This document shows positions 9,226 to 18,307 of a DNA stretch of 64,000 bases, piece after piece. Each line of letters begins with the position of its first letter. Position 1 is the first letter of the stretch. The notes under the pieces were generated by a model that saw only the letters and a list, made by a program, of their open reading frames with translations, did no database searches and was not told the origin of the DNA. Source of the stretch: Gemmatimonadaceae bacterium (GTDB lineage Bacteria; Gemmatimonadota; Gemmatimonadetes; Gemmatimonadales; Gemmatimonadaceae); NCBI GenBank assembly GCA_019186945.1, contig JABAQJ010000007.1, forward strand, positions 248,001 to 312,000, read 5' to 3'. Both the position numbers and the translations under genes were made by a program.

Positions 9226-11406
9226 ATGGCTACCAGCCCAAACGATGCACGCCGACCCATGAACGCAATCACCCTCACGATCGAAGACGGTATCGCGATC
9301 ATCACGCTGGACGTTCCCGGCGAGTCCGTCAACATCGTCTCCCGGGGTGTACGCGATGCGCTCCGCAAGACCTTTGACGACATCGAACGGTCGACGGAGA
9401 TTCGCGCCGCCGTTCTGCTGTCGGGCAAGGATTCGTTCATCGCTGGCGCGGATATCGATGAGTTCCTGCAGTGGAAGACATCCGCGGACGCCGAAGCTGC
9501 GAGTCGCGAAGGCCACGGACTCCTCGATCGACTCGAGCGACTGCGCGCGCCCGTCGTAGCCGCGGTCCACGGTGCCTGCATGGGTGGTGGCACCGAGGCG
9601 ATACTCGCGTGCGCCTATCGCATCGCCACCGATCACCCGAAAACCGTCGTTGCCCTGCCTGAGGTGCAACTCGGGCTCCTGCCCGGTGCGGGCGGCACAC
9701 AGCGACTGCCGCGAACAGTCGGGCTGCAGACTGCGCTCGACATGATCCTCACCGGGAAAACCGTTCGCGCCAGGAAGGCGGCGCAAATCGGTCTCGTGCA
9801 CGAACTCGTCCATCCCGCCATCCTGCGGTCTACCGCGATCGAGCGAGCGAAGCAGCTGGCGGAGGGACGCATTCCACGGAATCCGCCGGCGCGTCATCAC
9901 ACCGCACGAAACCTCCTCCTGGACGACAACCCGGTAGGTCGTGCGGTCGTCTTTCGGCAGGCACGCGAGCAGACGTTGGCGAAGACCCACGGCAAGTACC
10001 CGGCGCCGCTGGCGGCGATCGAAGCGATCGCCGCCGGCTACCAGGGCGCTGAGCGCGGGTATCGCGAGGAAGCGCGCCTCTTTGGCGAGCTGGCGATGAC
10101 GCCAGTGTGCCGCGAGCTGATCTACCTGTTCTTCGCCACCACCGCGCTCAAGAAGGACTCGGGCGTCGACGGCGACGTACCGGAGCCCGCGCCTGTTGCA
10201 AAGCTCGGAGTTCTGGGTGCCGGCTTCATGGGTGCGGGCATCGCCGCGATCGCCGCTCAGCAGGGAACGATCGTCCGCATGAAGGACGCGAGCCTCGACC
10301 GCATCGGTAAGGGACTGGCCGCCATCCGCGACGTCCTCAAGGACAGGCTCTCGAAAAAGCAGATCACGCGGCAACAGTTCGATGACATGCTCCTGTTGGT
10401 CGGCGGCACCGTCGACGACTCTGGCTTCGGCTCGTGCGATCTCGTGATCGAAGCCGTGTTCGAGGATCTGGCGGTCAAACACCAGGTCCTGCAGGAAATG
10501 GAGCCGCGCCTCCCGGCGCATGCAGTGTTCGCCTCCAACACCAGTACGATCCCCATCGCGCGCATTGCAGCAGCGAGTTCGCGGCCGGATCGGGTGCTCG
10601 GCATGCACTTCTTCTCGCCGGTACACAGGATGCCGCTGCTGGAGGTGATCGTCACGCCACGGACATCTCCGGCGGCGACAGTCACGGCGGTGAACTACGG
10701 ACGGCAGCTGGGGAAGACCGTCATCGTCGTCCACGACTCACCAGGGTTTTATGTCAACCGCATCCTTGCGCCGTATCTGAACGAAGCGGGTCGTCTGCTG
10801 GATACCGGTGTGGCGATCGACGCCGTGGATCGGGCGCTGCTCGATTTCGGGTTCCCTGTCGGTCCGGTCACGCTGCTCGATGAAGTCGGGCTGGATATCG
10901 CCGGAAAATCCGGCGCCATCTTCTTCGAGGCATTCGGCGAGCGTCTGTTGCCCGCGCAGTCGCTCCGCCGCGTGGTCGAGTCCGGTCGTATGGGGCGCAA
11001 GGGGAAGAAAGGGTTCTATCTGTACGACGAGAACGGCAAGAAGGGCGGTGTGGATGCCAGCGTTTACGAACTGCTGCCGACCGGGGCTCAGCGCGCCGAG
11101 GTTGCATCTGACGAGATCCAGAGGCGTTGTGTACTGGCCATGTGCAACGAAGCCGCGCGCTGTGTGGAGGAAGGGATCGTCCGATCGCCGCGCGATGGCG
11201 ACATCGGCGCCGTCTTCGGGATCGGATTTCCCCCGTTTCTTGGCGGGCCGCTCCGGTACCTGGATTCACTCGGAGCCGCGCACGCCGTTGAGTTGCTCGA
11301 GGAACTCAACTTCCGGTTCGCACCGCGGTTCGCTCCCTGCGATCTGTTACTGAACATGGCGGCAAAGGGCGAACGTTTTCACTCCCCCAATGGCGGTAAC
11401 GTCTGA
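9226..11406 (+). CDS. fadJ: Fatty-acid oxidation complex alpha subunit (enoyl-CoA hydratase / 3-hydroxyacyl-CoA dehydrogenase)
   Basis: The N-terminal third is a crotonase domain (GKDSFIAGADIDEF, HGACMGGGTEAILACAYRIA, LPGAGGTQRLPRTVG, with catalytic Glu region LPEVQLGLLPG). From about residue 325 it is an NAD-binding 3-hydroxyacyl-CoA dehydrogenase (LGVLGAGFMGAGIAAIAAQQG, SNTSTIPI, GMHFFSPVHRMPLLEVI, with the catalytic His in HFFSP), followed by the two C-terminal helical domains (DSPGFYVNRILAPYLNEA; GFPVGPVTLLDEVGLD). It hydrates and oxidises acyl-CoA intermediates and passes them to the adjacent thiolase. The start is uncertain between 9226 and ATG 9259; neither has a clear ribosome site. 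The two genes form an operon. Confidence 0.92.
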   Translation: MATSPNDARRPMNAITLTIEDGIAIITLDVPGESVNIVSRGVRDALRKTFDDIERSTEIRAAVLLSGKDSFIAGADIDEFLQWKTSADAEAASREGHGLLDRLERLRAPVVAAVHGACMGGGTEAILACAYRIATDHPKTVVALPEVQLGLLPGAGGTQRLPRTVGLQTALDMILTGKTVRARKAAQIGLVHELVHPAILRSTAIERAKQLAEGRIPRNPPARHHTARNLLLDDNPVGRAVVFRQAREQTLAKTHGKYPAPLAAIEAIAAGYQGAERGYREEARLFGELAMTPVCRELIYLFFATTALKKDSGVDGDVPEPAPVAKLGVLGAGFMGAGIAAIAAQQGTIVRMKDASLDRIGKGLAAIRDVLKDRLSKKQITRQQFDDMLLLVGGTVDDSGFGSCDLVIEAVFEDLAVKHQVLQEMEPRLPAHAVFASNTSTIPIARIAAASSRPDRVLGMHFFSPVHRMPLLEVIVTPRTSPAATVTAVNYGRQLGKTVIVVHDSPGFYVNRILAPYLNEAGRLLDTGVAIDAVDRALLDFGFPVGPVTLLDEVGLDIAGKSGAIFFEAFGERLLPAQSLRRVVESGRMGRKGKKGFYLYDENGKKGGVDASVYELLPTGAQRAEVASDEIQRRCVLAMCNEAARCVEEGIVRSPRDGDIGAVFGIGFPPFLGGPLRYLDSLGAAHAVELLEELNFRFAPRFAPCDLLLNMAAKGERFHSPNGGNV

Positions 11407-11646
11407 AGTACTGGCGTGACGCAAGTCACTGGAATCGACGCTGTTGCAGGTGGTTCGACCCTCGACCCGAGGCAGCCGGTCCGCCAGATTGGAGTGCGGC
11501 CGGACGTCTCCCTGCCCGCGCCGACGGACGAGCCGCCAGTCCGGAGAACACGGACGATGCCGCGCAAACGTAAGGTGATGCCCAACAACGAATTGACGGG
11601 CACTTCGGGCATCTCGGCGCAGCGTCGGTTCGCGAGACGTTGACCA

Positions 11647-12213
11647 ATGACAGCCAAGCGGGGTCTACCAATTCAGGACGACAGCGATGCCACGATCGTG
11701 GCGCGTGTTCGAGACGGTGACACGAACGCGTATGCCATTCTCGTGGCGCGATACCGGACGCAGTTCGCGCGGTACGCCGTGCGGATGCTCGGAAGCCGGG
11801 AAGATGCGGAGGAAGCGTTGCAGGATGCTTTCGTTCGCGCGTACCGGTCGCTGGCGAAATGCGATGACCCCGAGCGCTTTGGCTCCTGGCTCTTTCGCAT
11901 CGTCGCCAATCGCTGTCGAACCGCGGGAACGCGTCGTGGACGTCGCGAAAGGACCTTCGTACGCGACGAAGTGGCACTTCACGATGCGTCGGAAGAGCAT
12001 CCCGCGGAGCAGGACGCATGGCGGGAGGAGATTCACCGAGCGCTACAGGCGCTGGATGCCGATCAGCGCGAGGCGTTTCTCCTGAAACACGTGGAAGAAC
12101 TCGGGTATGAGGAGATGGCGGAACTCACGGGGGTCGGAGTCTCTGCCCTCAAGATGCGGGTCAAGCGAGCCTGCGAGCGGATGCGGGTATTGCTTCACGA
12201 GGTTCAACGGTGA
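11647..12213 (+). CDS. ECF-type RNA polymerase sigma factor
   Basis: A 188-residue sigma-70 family protein with only regions 2 and 4: region 2 in FARYAVRMLGSREDAEEALQDAFVRAYRSL and RFGSWLFRIVANRCR, region 4 in LDADQREAFLLKHVEELGYEEMAELTGVGVSALKMRVKRA. This is the ECF layout. Its stop overlaps the GTG start of the following gene by GTGA (12210-12213), a typical coupling of sigma and anti-sigma genes. About 240 bases upstream are free of genes and should contain its promoter. Signal unknown; the downstream genes suggest an envelope or carbohydrate-related stimulus (inference). Confidence 0.88.
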   Translation: MTAKRGLPIQDDSDATIVARVRDGDTNAYAILVARYRTQFARYAVRMLGSREDAEEALQDAFVRAYRSLAKCDDPERFGSWLFRIVANRCRTAGTRRGRRERTFVRDEVALHDASEEHPAEQDAWREEIHRALQALDADQREAFLLKHVEELGYEEMAELTGVGVSALKMRVKRACERMRVLLHEVQR

Positions 12214-12818
12214 GCGACTGGGACAACGATCCATTCATCGAGCGCGTCGCGAACGAGCTGCGTCACCCGATTCGGGTTGACAGCCGCTTCGACGATCGCG
12301 TCATGGCGGCACTGGAAGCGCCCACCGTGATTCCGCTGCGACCAATCGCGCGAACTGCGTGGCTGCGCCGTCGCTGGACGATCTCGGTCAGTCCGATGGG
12401 AGGGTTGGCTGCCGCCGCGGCAATCGGCGCCATCGCCATCCTCGGCATGCAGCTTCGGACGCCGGTCACTGAGCCGCCGCTCGCAAGAACACAGGGTACG
12501 TCGCTGGTGGCTGTCGCCAACTCGCCCATCGACGTCGAGAACGTGGTCATCGAGCGGCAACTCACGCTTCTGGCACCCAACGCAACCAAGGTCGCCGTTG
12601 TGGGCGACTTCAATGACTGGGATGCCACGCGTGGCAGCATGCAGCGCCTGACCGCGGATGGTTTGTGGAGCGTTACGCTCCCGCTGCGCGTCGGTCGGCA
12701 CGAGTACCAGTTTGTCGTCGACGACACGCTCCGTCTTCCGGATCCAACCATGCCGCAGGCATCGAGCGACTTCGGTTCGGCGAATTCGGTAATCACCGTT
12801 GGCCCGAGGCACGACTAG
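12210..12818 (+). CDS. Putative membrane anti-sigma protein with C-terminal CBM48-like domain
   Basis: The ~65-residue cytoplasmic N-terminus is followed by one membrane helix (GGLAAAAAIGAIAILGMQL, about residues 68-86) and an outer part ending in a module with TLLAPNATKVAVVGDFNDWD, LWSVTLPLRVGRHEYQFVVDD. This is the glycogen-recognition (CBM48/AMPK-beta-like) pattern with the usual Trp and Gly positions. The GTG start overlaps the sigma gene stop. Position and topology suggest an anti-sigma that senses or binds glycan outside the membrane, but the cytoplasmic part has no recognised zinc motif, so this role is inferred. Confidence 0.72.
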   Translation: MSDWDNDPFIERVANELRHPIRVDSRFDDRVMAALEAPTVIPLRPIARTAWLRRRWTISVSPMGGLAAAAAIGAIAILGMQLRTPVTEPPLARTQGTSLVAVANSPIDVENVVIERQLTLLAPNATKVAVVGDFNDWDATRGSMQRLTADGLWSVTLPLRVGRHEYQFVVDDTLRLPDPTMPQASSDFGSANSVITVGPRHD

Positions 12819-13601
12819 GTGCGTCACGCTCTCAGCAGGATCGCGTTGATCGCCGGGATCACCGGCGTTTCACTTGCCTGGTGGCAGGGGAGCGATCCAC
12901 GGTTGTCCATGCGGCTTGATGCGCGGACGCGCGATGCGGTCACTGCCATTGTCGATTCGGCGGCAATGGAAGGCGTGCCGACCGAACCGCTCATCGATCG
13001 AGCTCTGGAAGGTGCAAGCAAGCGCGCCGACGGATCGCTGATCGTGAACGCGGTGCGGAGTTTCGCGCGTGATCTTCGCCGTGCGCGTACCGCGCTGGGT
13101 CCGACCTCCAGCGATGCGGAAGTCGTGGCCGGAGCACACGCCCTGCGCAGCGGTGTGAAGATCCAGGAACTCGAACGCTTGCGTCAGGTGCGGAACGGGC
13201 AACGGTATGCTCTCGCCCTGGATGTGATGACCTACATCATCAACCGTGGCGTTCCGTCCGATACGGCAGCGAACGTGATAGTCAGCCTGGTGCTGGCGTC
13301 CGCGACCGACGAGCAGATCGCCGGACTCCGGAACGACGTGGAGCGCGACATCGCGGGGGGCGTTCCGGCCGGGCTTGCTGTGTCGTCGCGTGGGCTTGGC
13401 GTCGAGCGCGCGGTGCAGGCACTGGCCGATGGCGGCGCTCCAGGTGCGGCATTACCTTCGGTTCGCGGTTCCATCGCGCCGGGAGGACTGCCGGTGAACG
13501 GCAACGTAGCCGGTTCGGTGCAGGGCAATGCAACTTCTGCTCCGGGCGATGCATCGCGGCCGCCCGCACCCCGCGGGAAGCCAAAGAAGAAGAGCCCGTA
13601 A
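12819..13601 (+). CDS. Secreted protein of unknown function in the sigma/CBM48 operon
   Basis: A GTG start immediately follows the previous stop codon with no gap. An N-terminal hydrophobic segment (LSRIALIAGITGVSLAWW) could be a signal or anchor. The middle is helical (AMEGVPTEPLIDRALEGASKRADGSLIVNAVRSFARDLRRARTALG; NRGVPSDTAANVIVSLVLASATDEQIAGLRNDVERDI) and the last ~70 residues are rich in Gly, Pro, Ala and Lys and look disordered, ending KPKKKSP. I do not recognise a family. Tight packing with its neighbours puts it in the same operon as the sigma factor. Confidence 0.68.
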   Translation: MRHALSRIALIAGITGVSLAWWQGSDPRLSMRLDARTRDAVTAIVDSAAMEGVPTEPLIDRALEGASKRADGSLIVNAVRSFARDLRRARTALGPTSSDAEVVAGAHALRSGVKIQELERLRQVRNGQRYALALDVMTYIINRGVPSDTAANVIVSLVLASATDEQIAGLRNDVERDIAGGVPAGLAVSSRGLGVERAVQALADGGAPGAALPSVRGSIAPGGLPVNGNVAGSVQGNATSAPGDASRPPAPRGKPKKKSP

Positions 13602-13631
13602 CACTCCCGACGCCGTATTCCGCGACTTTCG

Positions 13632-14816
13632 ATGCGCGGCGGGGCTATTGGCCTCGCCGCGCAACTGCTATGCGCGCTCAGCGTTCTCACGGTCCCCACA
13701 GCCGGAGCTCAGGCTGTGCGGACGCGGGACGTTGGCTTTGCCACAGTGCGCTACGACAATGGGCTCGGCCTGGGGGCGCTCTCGCTCTACGAAGCGATCG
13801 GCATGTCTCGGGCGACCGGTGACTTGAACGCGAACTGGCTGCTGTCCCTGTTCAGCGATGGACGGTGGAGTACGCAGGCGAACATCGTTGGCTCGCGGCA
13901 GACGACACCTGTCCCGCTCGCTGAGGCGTTCCAGCGGTACTTCACGACGATGCGTGGCGAGGTGGTGCTGGACGGCGGCACCTCCGCGCAGCAAGGGCTG
14001 ATGCCGACATTTCAGCTGCTGGCGACCTCGCGGCTGCGGTTCGCATCCGAACGGCGCGGGCTGAATATCGGCGCATCCCTGGCACGGACTTTCGACGGGA
14101 TGTATTGGCGGACAACGGTGCTGGCGGAAGGGAGCGGCGCCGTTCGCCGCGGGTCGTCCGAGTTCCGGCTGGTATTTACACCGATGCAGCTGGCGGGTGG
14201 CGACGTGATGGCGGACTGGGAAGGAGGAACGGCGCTGGCGTTGGGCCGCGTTGCAGCCGAAGCGACCGCTGGCGTTCGTTTGGGCGAAGCGCAGCGAGGC
14301 ACCGTGGGTTGGGGATCCGCCACGCTCGTAGTGCCGTGGCACGACGACCTGATTGCCACGTTCAGCCTGGGCAGCTATCCCGCGGACCTGCTCCAGGGCC
14401 TGCCCGGTGGCCGTTACGTCGCAGTGAACTTCCGCGTTCCTCGCGACCGCCTTCCCTGGACCCGCCGCCGGACGGTTGCACCGCCAGCTCCAACCCGACC
14501 GCGCCCACCGGCGCTCAGTTTCACGGATCGACTTGCCATCGCCATTGGCGAGCCCTACGACAGCGCCTCTCTGCGCGAGGTGAGGGTCTGGGCGCCCGGC
14601 ATCCAGCGAGTCGAACTGATTGCCGATTTCACCCAATGGATTCCCGTGCCGCTGATCAAGGTGACGGCTGGCGAGTGGCATGGCTACTATCATATCCCCC
14701 CAGGCGCTCACAGGCTGAATCTGCTGCTGAACGGCGTCGAACTCGATGTCCCCGCCAACCTCGTGCGCGTGATCGATGACTTCAATGGAGCCGTCGGACT
14801 CGTCATCGTTCGTTAG
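13632..14816 (+). CDS. Outer-membrane-like protein with C-terminal CBM48-like domain
   Basis: A signal peptide (ending TAGAQA) precedes ~270 residues of alternating amphipathic beta segments (for example WSTQANIVGSRQ, LNIGASLARTFDGMYWRTTVLAEG, EFRLVFTPMQLAGGDVMADWEGG) that resemble an outer-membrane barrel or a large beta-sheet protein. After a Pro/Arg linker the last ~80 residues (LREVRVWAPGIQRVELIADFTQW, GEWHGYYHIPPGAHRLNLLLNG) match the CBM48/AMPK-beta-like pattern also present in the 12210 gene. It is the final gene of the sigma operon. The stop codon is read from a CGTTAGG motif. A role in glycan binding at the cell surface is inference. Confidence 0.7.
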   Translation: MRGGAIGLAAQLLCALSVLTVPTAGAQAVRTRDVGFATVRYDNGLGLGALSLYEAIGMSRATGDLNANWLLSLFSDGRWSTQANIVGSRQTTPVPLAEAFQRYFTTMRGEVVLDGGTSAQQGLMPTFQLLATSRLRFASERRGLNIGASLARTFDGMYWRTTVLAEGSGAVRRGSSEFRLVFTPMQLAGGDVMADWEGGTALALGRVAAEATAGVRLGEAQRGTVGWGSATLVVPWHDDLIATFSLGSYPADLLQGLPGGRYVAVNFRVPRDRLPWTRRRTVAPPAPTRPRPPALSFTDRLAIAIGEPYDSASLREVRVWAPGIQRVELIADFTQWIPVPLIKVTAGEWHGYYHIPPGAHRLNLLLNGVELDVPANLVRVIDDFNGAVGLVIVR

Positions 14817-15359
14817 GTGCGCGCCAGCGGTGCACGTGGCGGCACGCGGCCCGAGCGCGCCGGGCTGCGCCCGGCACCATGGATCGCGCGAAACCCTCCG
14901 CAGCCCGAAGCGAGCCGTTGGCGGCGGCTGCCGCCGGAACCGACCGCTCGGGGAATACGGACAGGATGCATCGACCGCTTTCGGGACACCCCTGCAGGTG
15001 ACCATACCCAGTGGCAATGCCGATGACACCTGCGACGCCGCGAGACGCTCACGAACCGGCTCGGTAGCCCGTTCAAGGAGTTGCGTGCCGATACGATCCC
15101 ACGGCAGTGGCCTCGGCCCCGTACGGAATGTGGTGCTGGCCTGTGCTTTTCCGGACGGGACGCGGCCTCCTATTCGACGGCTGCCAGGGGCGCCAGAGTG
15201 ACTTGGGTGCCTGACCGGAGTGCCCCATCGCTGCCCAGGTCGCGGAAGACATGGGGCGTTGCAGGGCTGACGGTCCTGAAGCACTTGCCCCGCCGTATAT
15301 TTCCGCTCCCGCGGACGCCGCTTCGGCCGCGGCATTTTCTTCGCCCTCGATCCGGTACC
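14817..15359. other. 543-base stretch without a recognisable gene
   Basis: Open frames here do not give family-like protein. A short GC hairpin (7-bp stem, 14859-14865 with 14869-14875) lies just after the preceding operon and could end it, but no T tract follows. TATATT at about 15295, 65 bases before the proline dehydrogenase ATG, may be its -10 element. Nothing else was seen. Confidence 0.45.
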
Positions 15360-16295
15360 ATGCTCCGTCGTTCCATCCTGTTCCTGTCTCGCCAACCGAA
15401 ACTGGCAGCGTTCGTACGCGACAATCGCCTGGCAAAGCGCTTCGCGTCGCGGTTCGTGGCGGGCGAAACGATCGAAGACGCGGTGCGCGCGGTGCGCGAG
15501 TTGAATGCACAGGGCATTACTGCGACGATGGACCTGCTGGGCGAGAGCGTTACCAGCGCCGAGGAAGCGGCCGCGGTCGCCGACGAATACGTCAGGCTTC
15601 TGGACCGCATGCAGACCGAGCGGCTGCAGGGCAACGTCTCTGTGAAGCTGACGGCAATGGGACAGGATATCGCCGAAGCCGTCTGCCTCACGAACATCGG
15701 GACCGTCCTGCAACGCGCCAGGTCGCACGATTCGTTCGTCAGGCTGGACATGGAGAGCAGCGAGTACACCGAGAAGACACTGCAGTTGTTCCGGGACAAG
15801 CTCTTTCCGGAATTCCCGGGGCAGGTCGGGATCGTGTTGCAGAGCTATCTGTACCGAACCGCGGCCGATGTCGAGGAAGCCATCGCGACCCATTGCCGCG
15901 TGCGCCTCTGCAAGGGCGCCTACCGAGAGCCGCCAGCAGTGGCGTACCCCAGGAAGGCAGATGTCGACGCCAGTTATGTGCGGTGCATGGAGCGCTTGTT
16001 GCGCGACGGAACATATCCGGGCATCGCGACGCACGACGAGAAAATTCTCGCGCACGCCCGCGCGTTCGTCGAGCGCGAAGGCATCGCCCGCGACAGGTTC
16101 GAGTTCCAGATGCTGTACGGCGTGCGGCGCGACCTCCAGCAGCAACTCGTCCGAGACGGGTACCGGGTGCGCGTGTACGTGCCGTATGGCACGCAGTGGT
16201 ATCCTTATCTGATGCGTCGCCTGGCGGAGCGTCCGGCGAACGTCATGTTCATTCTGGGCAACCTCGTGCGCGAGACGATAGGCAAGCGGCGTTAG
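15360..16295 (+). CDS. Proline dehydrogenase (monofunctional, Deinococcus/Thermus type)
   Basis: The 311-residue product has the TIM-barrel motifs of flavin-dependent proline dehydrogenase: SVKLTAMGQDI, VRLDMESSEYTEKTL, CKGAYREPPAVAYP, GIATHDEKIL and the C-terminal substrate loop YVPYGTQWYPYLMRRLAERPANV. It oxidises proline to pyrroline-5-carboxylate in the cytoplasm or at the membrane face. The ATG at 15360 begins MLRRSILFLSRQPKL, as in family members; the longer upstream frame is not conserved-looking. The separate P5C dehydrogenase is not in this window. The TAG stop lies in a CGTTAGG motif. Confidence 0.9.
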   Translation: MLRRSILFLSRQPKLAAFVRDNRLAKRFASRFVAGETIEDAVRAVRELNAQGITATMDLLGESVTSAEEAAAVADEYVRLLDRMQTERLQGNVSVKLTAMGQDIAEAVCLTNIGTVLQRARSHDSFVRLDMESSEYTEKTLQLFRDKLFPEFPGQVGIVLQSYLYRTAADVEEAIATHCRVRLCKGAYREPPAVAYPRKADVDASYVRCMERLLRDGTYPGIATHDEKILAHARAFVEREGIARDRFEFQMLYGVRRDLQQQLVRDGYRVRVYVPYGTQWYPYLMRRLAERPANVMFILGNLVRETIGKRR

Positions 16296-16297
16296 GT

Positions 16298-16702
16298 ATG
16301 CCGGGCCGTTTCCTCCCCGCCGATCACTCCCTGGGCGACGCGAACACTATAGGCGGGTATGCCGCCGTCCACTCGCGGCCGGCGGCGTTCGAGGGCACCG
16401 ACGGCATGTCGTACAGCGTGGAAATCGTCGTGGATCGCGTTGCGGCGGACGGACCGGAGGCCTTTGCCGCCTTCCTCCTCTTCCTGCGCTGGCGACGCGT
16501 TGGCGCCCAGGGAGTCGAAGGACACCTGGAGACTGACTACCTTGCCTGGGGACCGACGGAAGATCGTGCCCGAACGAACCTTGGCGCCATGCAGCTCGAG
16601 CGCGTCCGTGAACTCCTCGCCATCCTGAGCGCCGGGCGCACGGCGGCGCCGACGCGCCGCTGGTGGGATGTCATGCGCGCCGAGGACGAGGACACACCGT
16701 GA
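16298..16702 (+). CDS. Small protein of unknown function upstream of rsgA
   Basis: The frame is open from ATG 16298 (134 aa), but a second ATG at 16406 gives a cleaner 98-residue protein (MSYSVEIVVDRVAADGPEAF, then TDYLAWGPTEDRARTNLGAM, ending with a Trp-Trp and an acidic tail). The N-terminal part of the longer form is poor in secondary structure. I do not recognise a family. Its stop overlaps the GTG start of rsgA by GTGA (16699-16702), which makes it very likely a real gene translationally coupled to rsgA. Confidence 0.6.
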   Translation: MPGRFLPADHSLGDANTIGGYAAVHSRPAAFEGTDGMSYSVEIVVDRVAADGPEAFAAFLLFLRWRRVGAQGVEGHLETDYLAWGPTEDRARTNLGAMQLERVRELLAILSAGRTAAPTRRWWDVMRAEDEDTP

Positions 16703-17628
16703 GCCGTGGCGTCGTGCTCCATGGGACCGGTGGCGTCTGGGTCGTGCGCGTAGACGACGGTGAGGAGCGAGAGGTCTCCCTGCGCGGACGTATCAAACAG
16801 GAAGGTTCGCTCAAAATCGCCGTCGGTGATGACGTCGAGATCGAGCGCGACGCGCGTGGCGACAGCTGGGCCATCAGCAACATCCTCTCCCGCCGGTCGC
16901 AACTTGCGAGGCGTGCCCCGGGCGAAGGACGCGGTGAGCGTATCGTGGCGGCAAACCTCGACCAAGTCGTGGTCGTTTTCGCGATGGTTTCGCCAGTCCC
17001 GCACCTGCGCATGCTCGACCGCTTCCTCGTCATTGCCGAGGCAAACGGCATCGCGCCGTTGATCGTGGTCAACAAGATCGACCTCGCGTCGGAACCGGTC
17101 GCCCGCGAACTCTTCGCCGACTATCTGCGCGTCGGGTACGCCATGCATTTCGCGAGCACCGTGAGTGGCGTCGGACTGGCGGGACTGCACGAAGCGCTGC
17201 AGGGCCGCATGTCCGCGCTTACCGGCCCGTCAGGCGTGGGGAAGTCGTCGCTCATCAACGCCATGTACCCGGGCTTGCACTTGCGTGTGGGCGCAATTTC
17301 GGCGTCCGTGAACAAGGGCCGCCACACGACCGTTGGGGCGCGCGCTTTCCCGTTGCCCGATGGTGGCTACGTCGTCGACACACCCGGTCTTCGTGAGATC
17401 GGGTTCTGGGGCTTGGCGCCCGAATCGCTCATCGACTGCTTCCCGGAGTTTCGCGACACGTCAGGCGATTGCCGGTTCGCCGACTGCTCACATACGGTAG
17501 AACCGACGTGCGCGGTCCGAGCCTTGGTGGAGGCCGGTGCCGCGAGCTCTGCCAGATACGAGAGCTTTCTCAAGCTGCTCGAGGAAGTAAGAGTGACCGA
17601 CCGCCTGAACACGAACGGCGGTGGGTAG
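16699..17628 (+). CDS. rsgA: Ribosome small-subunit-dependent GTPase A
   Basis: The circularly permuted GTPase order is clear: an OB-fold N-terminus (GGVWVVRVDDGEEREVSLRGRIKQEG), G4 VVNKIDLA, G1 GPSGVGKSSLINAM, G3 DTPGLREIGF, then a C-terminal zinc knuckle (DCRFADCSHTVEPTCAV: Cys-x4-Cys-x-His-x5-Cys). It acts late in 30S subunit maturation. GTG at 16699 was chosen because it overlaps the preceding stop and starts just before the OB fold. The stop codon abuts the stop of the convergent pdxH without any gap. Confidence 0.94.
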   Translation: MSRGVVLHGTGGVWVVRVDDGEEREVSLRGRIKQEGSLKIAVGDDVEIERDARGDSWAISNILSRRSQLARRAPGEGRGERIVAANLDQVVVVFAMVSPVPHLRMLDRFLVIAEANGIAPLIVVNKIDLASEPVARELFADYLRVGYAMHFASTVSGVGLAGLHEALQGRMSALTGPSGVGKSSLINAMYPGLHLRVGAISASVNKGRHTTVGARAFPLPDGGYVVDTPGLREIGFWGLAPESLIDCFPEFRDTSGDCRFADCSHTVEPTCAVRALVEAGAASSARYESFLKLLEEVRVTDRLNTNGGG

Positions 17629-18276
17629 TCACGGCGCAAGACGTTCGATCGCCCACCCATCGGAGGCTTTCCGGTATCGGATCCGGTCGTGCAGTCGACT
17701 CGGCCTGCCCTGCCAGAACTCCACCACATCTGGTACCACACGATACCCGCCCCATTGCGGCGGGCAGGGCACTTCGGTGCCGCTGAAACGGGCTTCGGCG
17801 TCCGTCAACGCGTGCTCGAGCCAGGCGCGATCCGGGATCACAGCGCTCTGGGGCGACGCCCATGCGCCAAGCCTGCTCCCTCGAGGACGCATCGCGAAGT
17901 AAGCGCTCGATTCTTCACTGGAGACGCGCGCAACGCGACCCTCGACACGAACCTGGCGCTCCAGTTCCTTCCAGAGAAACACGAGCGCCGCGAAGCCCGA
18001 GGCATCGAGTTCCGCCGCTTTCCGGCTGTCGTAGTTCGTGAAGAATACGAACCCGTCCGACTCGGCGGCCTTGAGCAGGACGACTCGAGCCGACGGACGG
18101 CCTGCTGCATCCACCGTGGCCAGAGTCATCGCGTTAGGCTCGGGCAGTGACGCTCGCTGGGCATCCTCGAACCAGCGTCGAAATTGCTGCATCGGGTCGT
18201 CCAGCACGTCGTGGCGGTCCAGCGACATCATGGCGTATTCGCGACGAAGATCGGAAATAGCGGCTGGCGTGGTCAT
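17629..18276 (-). CDS. pdxH: Pyridoxamine/pyridoxine 5'-phosphate oxidase
   Basis: The product (215 aa from ATG 18276) shows the PNPOx pattern: [56 protein letters not shown] and the C-terminal ERLAP-type end ([32 protein letters not shown]) that is diagnostic for this FMN enzyme. It makes pyridoxal phosphate. The start [14 protein letters not shown] matches the family; a longer in-frame start at 18333 overlaps no useful site. PEPNA is encoded across a CGTTAGG motif in antisense orientation (18132-18138). Confidence 0.93.
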   Translation of the reverse strand: MTTPAAISDLRREYAMMSLDRHDVLDDPMQQFRRWFEDAQRASLPEPNAMTLATVDAAGRPSARVVLLKAAESDGFVFFTNYDSRKAAELDASGFAALVFLWKELERQVRVEGRVARVSSEESSAYFAMRPRGSRLGAWASPQSAVIPDRAWLEHALTDAEARFSGTEVPCPPQWGGYRVVPDVVEFWQGRPSRLHDRIRYRKASDGWAIERLAP

Positions 18277-18307
18277 AGGGCGCGATGGAAATAAGGGATG
18301 GCCGTGC

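Noticed and set aside
11407-11646. Short plus-strand frame (75 codons) before the first sigma factor
   Set aside because: Low-complexity, Pro/Arg-rich and without a ribosome site; the gap is more likely a promoter region.
14817-15359. N-terminal extension of the proline dehydrogenase
   Set aside because: The upstream in-frame sequence is Arg/Pro-rich, unlike the family, and the ATG at 15360 gives the usual length.
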